Shown piece by piece: positions 61,902 to 64,000 of a DNA stretch of 64,000 nucleotides. Below the pieces are notes generated by a model. It was not told the origin of the DNA. It ran no database searches and saw only the letters and a list, made by a program, of their open reading frames with translations. Positions within the stretch are counted from its first letter, which is position 1. Every line of letters begins with the position of its first letter. The stretch is taken from NCBI RefSeq assembly GCF_002715865.1, contig NZ_CP017696.1:1488001-1552000 (forward strand). Direction: 5' to 3'. This stretch comes from Bifidobacterium asteroides DSM 20089. Lineage in GTDB: Bacteria; Actinomycetota; Actinomycetes; Actinomycetales; Bifidobacteriaceae. A program made the translations under genes and the position numbers.

Positions 61902-63502
61902 TTCCGCACGGCGTTCAGATATTCGTGATACCCGTCATTGTTGCGCAGGGCCGCGTCGATGTCCTGGTCGCCCTGAGCCTCCAACCAGGCGTACAAATCA
62001 TCATAGAGGGCCGGGTTCATCGCCAGGAAAGGCAGCAGCTGCCGATGCTTGGCCATGGCGAACTGAAGGGCGAAGTCCCCGGTGCGTTTGGCATCATCGG
62101 AACTCATCCCGTCCACCACGATGGCCTCCTGGCCACGGTCATAGTCACCCTTGGAAACCCGCTCGAAGACGGATCCGGGCTCAAAGGCGGGCTGATAACG
62201 CTGGTCGTCATCCGAATTATCCACTGACTGGGGACGCCGGACCTGATCCGATTCCTTCTTGGACAGGCGGGCCAGCTCTACAGCTCCCAGCGGGGTGAAC
62301 TCCTGGGCCGTATTCGCTTCGTCCCTCCGACCTTGCTGAGTCTGGCCATTTGCATAGCCACTGCGGCCGGAAGCTGCACGATCATCACGATGTCCACGTT
62401 CGTCATGAGCATCACGGGCATCCTGGTCGTAACGGTCCTGACCAGAAGCGGATTCAGCGGAACGGGAACGGCGGGCATCTGCGAAAAGGTCACGGTCGAC
62501 AGGCTGGCTCTCCTCCTCCTGGGTGCCGACCAGCGGCAGACCCTGCTCGGATTCGTGCTCCTGCCATGGCAGAGGCCGACGGGCTTCGCCACGAGCGTCC
62601 TGGGCCTGGAAGTCAGCACCTCCACGCCGGTCACCCTGGCGGTCTTCGAATGCCCTGTCATCCGACTGGTCGGCATAGATCCTGCGGCGGTCCGATTCCT
62701 GACCATCCGCTGAGCCGGCTTCGGTCGGCTCCCTATCAGCCCGGCCATGCTCGGCTGAATCGGAATCTTCAGGATACCGGGCCTGCGAGCCTCGCGAATC
62801 CGAGGACGCGGCTCCATCGGGGAAAGGCTGCACCGAATTGTCCTGCGAGTTGCGAGCGACTGTGGCAGACCTGGGACGATTCCGTGAAGCACTGTCGGCC
62901 TCTTGGGAAGAATCAGCTGTCTTGGCAGCACCCAGGGCCATATCGTGAAGGGCAGTGACCCGGTTGCGGACCCCATCGGCCTTGAAGATGCCAGTAGGCT
63001 CGCCGGCACGCATATCCAGAATGTCGTCGACCGACATTTCAGCTGCATCAGGCTCCACCATGCCCCGGGGCTGTGTGGAGTATGAGAAGAGGTCAGGCAC
63101 CCGGGTCGAAGGATCGGTCTTATCCTCTTCGGGATTGCTGATGCGCACGAAGTCGACGGGAACATCACCGAATTGGAAACGAGCTGAGCTGCTGGACAGC
63201 GGGAAGTCGGCATCCACAGGCAGCCTGACCAGCGATCCGTCGGACTGGATCAGATAAGACCCGTTGGTGGAACCCATGTCGCGCAGGGTGGCCAGACCGT
63301 CCTGATCGACGGCGAAAATGGCATGCCTTTTGGACATGGATTTAGTCTGATCGGGCACCTCCAGACGACGCCGACCGTCATCGGGCAGCGGACGCAGAGG
63401 CTTACGACCAATCTCTACGGTCTCGCCAGGCTTGAGCCGGGTCTCTTCCGCCCCATTGAACTTGATTATCCACACCTGCCCCGGTCGCCGATCGTCACTC
63501 AC
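61898..63502 (-). CDS. FHA-domain protein with disordered linker and LRV-like C-terminus
   Basis: A 534-residue protein. The N-terminal FHA phosphothreonine-binding domain (about 25-115) has EIGR, SMSKRHA and MGSTNGSYL, all the ligand-contacting motifs. Residues ~130-450 are low complexity, rich in Arg/Asp/Ser/Gln, and probably disordered. The last ~60 residues (HRQLLPFLAMNPALYDDLYA, QGDQDIDAAL) form a small helical LRV-like module. It heads the FHA/helicase-like/small-protein operon, suggesting a Ser/Thr-kinase-dependent partner function for the helicase-like protein. Confidence 0.85.
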   Translation of the reverse strand: MSDDRRPGQVWIIKFNGAEETRLKPGETVEIGRKPLRPLPDDGRRRLEVPDQTKSMSKRHAIFAVDQDGLATLRDMGSTNGSYLIQSDGSLVRLPVDADFPLSSSSARFQFGDVPVDFVRISNPEEDKTDPSTRVPDLFSYSTQPRGMVEPDAAEMSVDDILDMRAGEPTGIFKADGVRNRVTALHDMALGAAKTADSSQEADSASRNRPRSATVARNSQDNSVQPFPDGAASSDSRGSQARYPEDSDSAEHGRADREPTEAGSADGQESDRRRIYADQSDDRAFEDRQGDRRGGADFQAQDARGEARRPLPWQEHESEQGLPLVGTQEEESQPVDRDLFADARRSRSAESASGQDRYDQDARDAHDERGHRDDRAASGRSGYANGQTQQGRRDEANTAQEFTPLGAVELARLSKKESDQVRRPQSVDNSDDDQRYQPAFEPGSVFERVSKGDYDRGQEAIVVDGMSSDDAKRTGDFALQFAMAKHRQLLPFLAMNPALYDDLYAWLEAQGDQDIDAALRNNDGYHEYLNAVRK

Positions 63503-63684
63503 GTTTTCGACCTCCCAAATCTGCAGCCGCCTTCACTCGGTACTACCGCCTATTCTGTCATGAAACCCAGAGATAGGATTGATTGCGTGCCGAATTAACT
63601 GATAAAGGACACATGAAAGACCCACAGACATGCCGGCGCAGTGGGCCCTTCCTGCAGGCAGGGCTTTGGCATCGAAGTGAACGA

Positions 63685-63743
63685 CATAAAACGGCGGCCG
63701 CCCTTGCTCCTGAAAACCATCAGAGTCAATCAGCGGCCGCCGT
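63685..63743 (-). terminator. Terminator after the edge gene
   Basis: Perfect 11-base stem ACGGCGGCCGC/GCGGCCGCCGT around a 31-base loop, followed on the minus strand by TTTATGTCG. It lies 8 bases after the stop of the gene at 63751-64000 and upstream of the FHA gene. Confidence 0.75.
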
Positions 63744-63750
63744 CATCGGA

Positions 63751-64000
63751 TCAGGCCTGGTCGTCCTCCCCCTCGTAATGGTCGTCAGCTGGGTGCGGAG
63801 TCATATGGACGACGAATTGGTCATCCTCGGGCACCGTGCTGCAGTTGAGGCGATCGGAGCCTGAGATATGGCAGGAGACCGTCCCGAAAGCAGGTACGCT
63901 TACCGGTCGCCAGCTTGCGCCCCAGCCATTGACGGTCAGGGCCGCACGGATGGGTTCTTTGGTCGGATTATAGAGGATAACGCTGAGCTCGCCGTCGTCG
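63751..64000 (-). CDS. 3' end of an unidentified gene (cut by window edge)
   Basis: The last 82 codons of a minus-strand gene, stop TGA at 63751-63753. The readable tail includes SVILYNPTKEPIRAALTVNG and an acidic end (DDHYEGEDDQA). The beta-rich pattern with VPAFGTVSCHI resembles the C-terminal accessory domain of a glycosidase, but this is only an impression; I do not recognise the family. Confidence 0.6.
   Translation of the reverse strand, partial: DDGELSVILYNPTKEPIRAALTVNGWGASWRPVSVPAFGTVSCHISGSDRLNCSTVPEDDQFVVHMTPHPADDHYEGEDDQA

Overview
This window looks like a Bifidobacterium chromosome. Inference: it resembles the asteroides-type insect-gut lineage more than infant-type species, because it pairs a bifidobacterial core (S10/spc ribosomal cluster, long AdhE, rpsI/rplM, perfect-CIRCE groES, tRNA-Tyr/Thr/Met-rpmG) with a full pectin and hexuronate catabolic island. 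Base composition is high-GC and evenly coded. I see no transposase, integrase, CRISPR array or phage gene.

Layout. 1-7615 (minus strand): ribosomal genes rpsJ to rplF, the last one cut by the window edge. 7900-10665: adhE behind a Rex-like operator that touches its -10. 10950-11911: rplM-rpsI. 12114-18442: housekeeping genes (LRV-repeat protein, YigZ, tRNA-Ser, DinB, DapC-type aminotransferase, FdxA ferredoxin, APC permease).

18667-41932: pectin/hexuronate island. A 1519-residue secreted, cell-wall-anchored protein carries a polygalacturonase (GH28) and a pectin methylesterase (CE8) in one chain. Beside it lie a cytoplasmic GH43, a CUT1 ABC importer (binding protein and two permeases, no ATPase) and three LacI-family regulators. 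The catabolic enzymes are UxaC, UxaB, UxaA (galacturonate arm), UxuB, UxuA (glucuronate arm), KdgK and Eda. Together they convert galacturonate and glucuronate to KDG, then KDPG, then pyruvate plus glyceraldehyde 3-phosphate, feeding the lower bifid shunt. AdhE nearby can take up the reducing equivalents.

42111-45604: murB, an O-acetylhomoserine sulfhydrylase-type gene, rpmG and three tRNAs. 45721-51356: a double ribonucleotide reductase locus, nrdI2-nrdF2 followed by nrdI1-nrdE-nrdF1. NrdF1 is a normal metal-binding class Ib R2. NrdF2 has its three metal-binding glutamates replaced by Gln, Ser and Lys but keeps the radical-site tyrosine, which is the QSK signature of metal-free class Ie R2 proteins. 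One NrdE and near-identical R2 tails suggest two interchangeable radical subunits, with NrdR boxes upstream. This is the most striking system in the window.

51537-64000: a HisC-like aminotransferase, groES with CIRCE, a Ser/Ala/Lys-rich membrane protein, an acetyltransferase, 5-formyl-THF cyclo-ligase, an FmdB zinc ribbon, a SAF-domain protein whose frame lacks a normal stop, mscL, and an FHA protein/degenerate helicase-nuclease/small protein operon. The window ends in the 3' end of an unidentified minus-strand gene.
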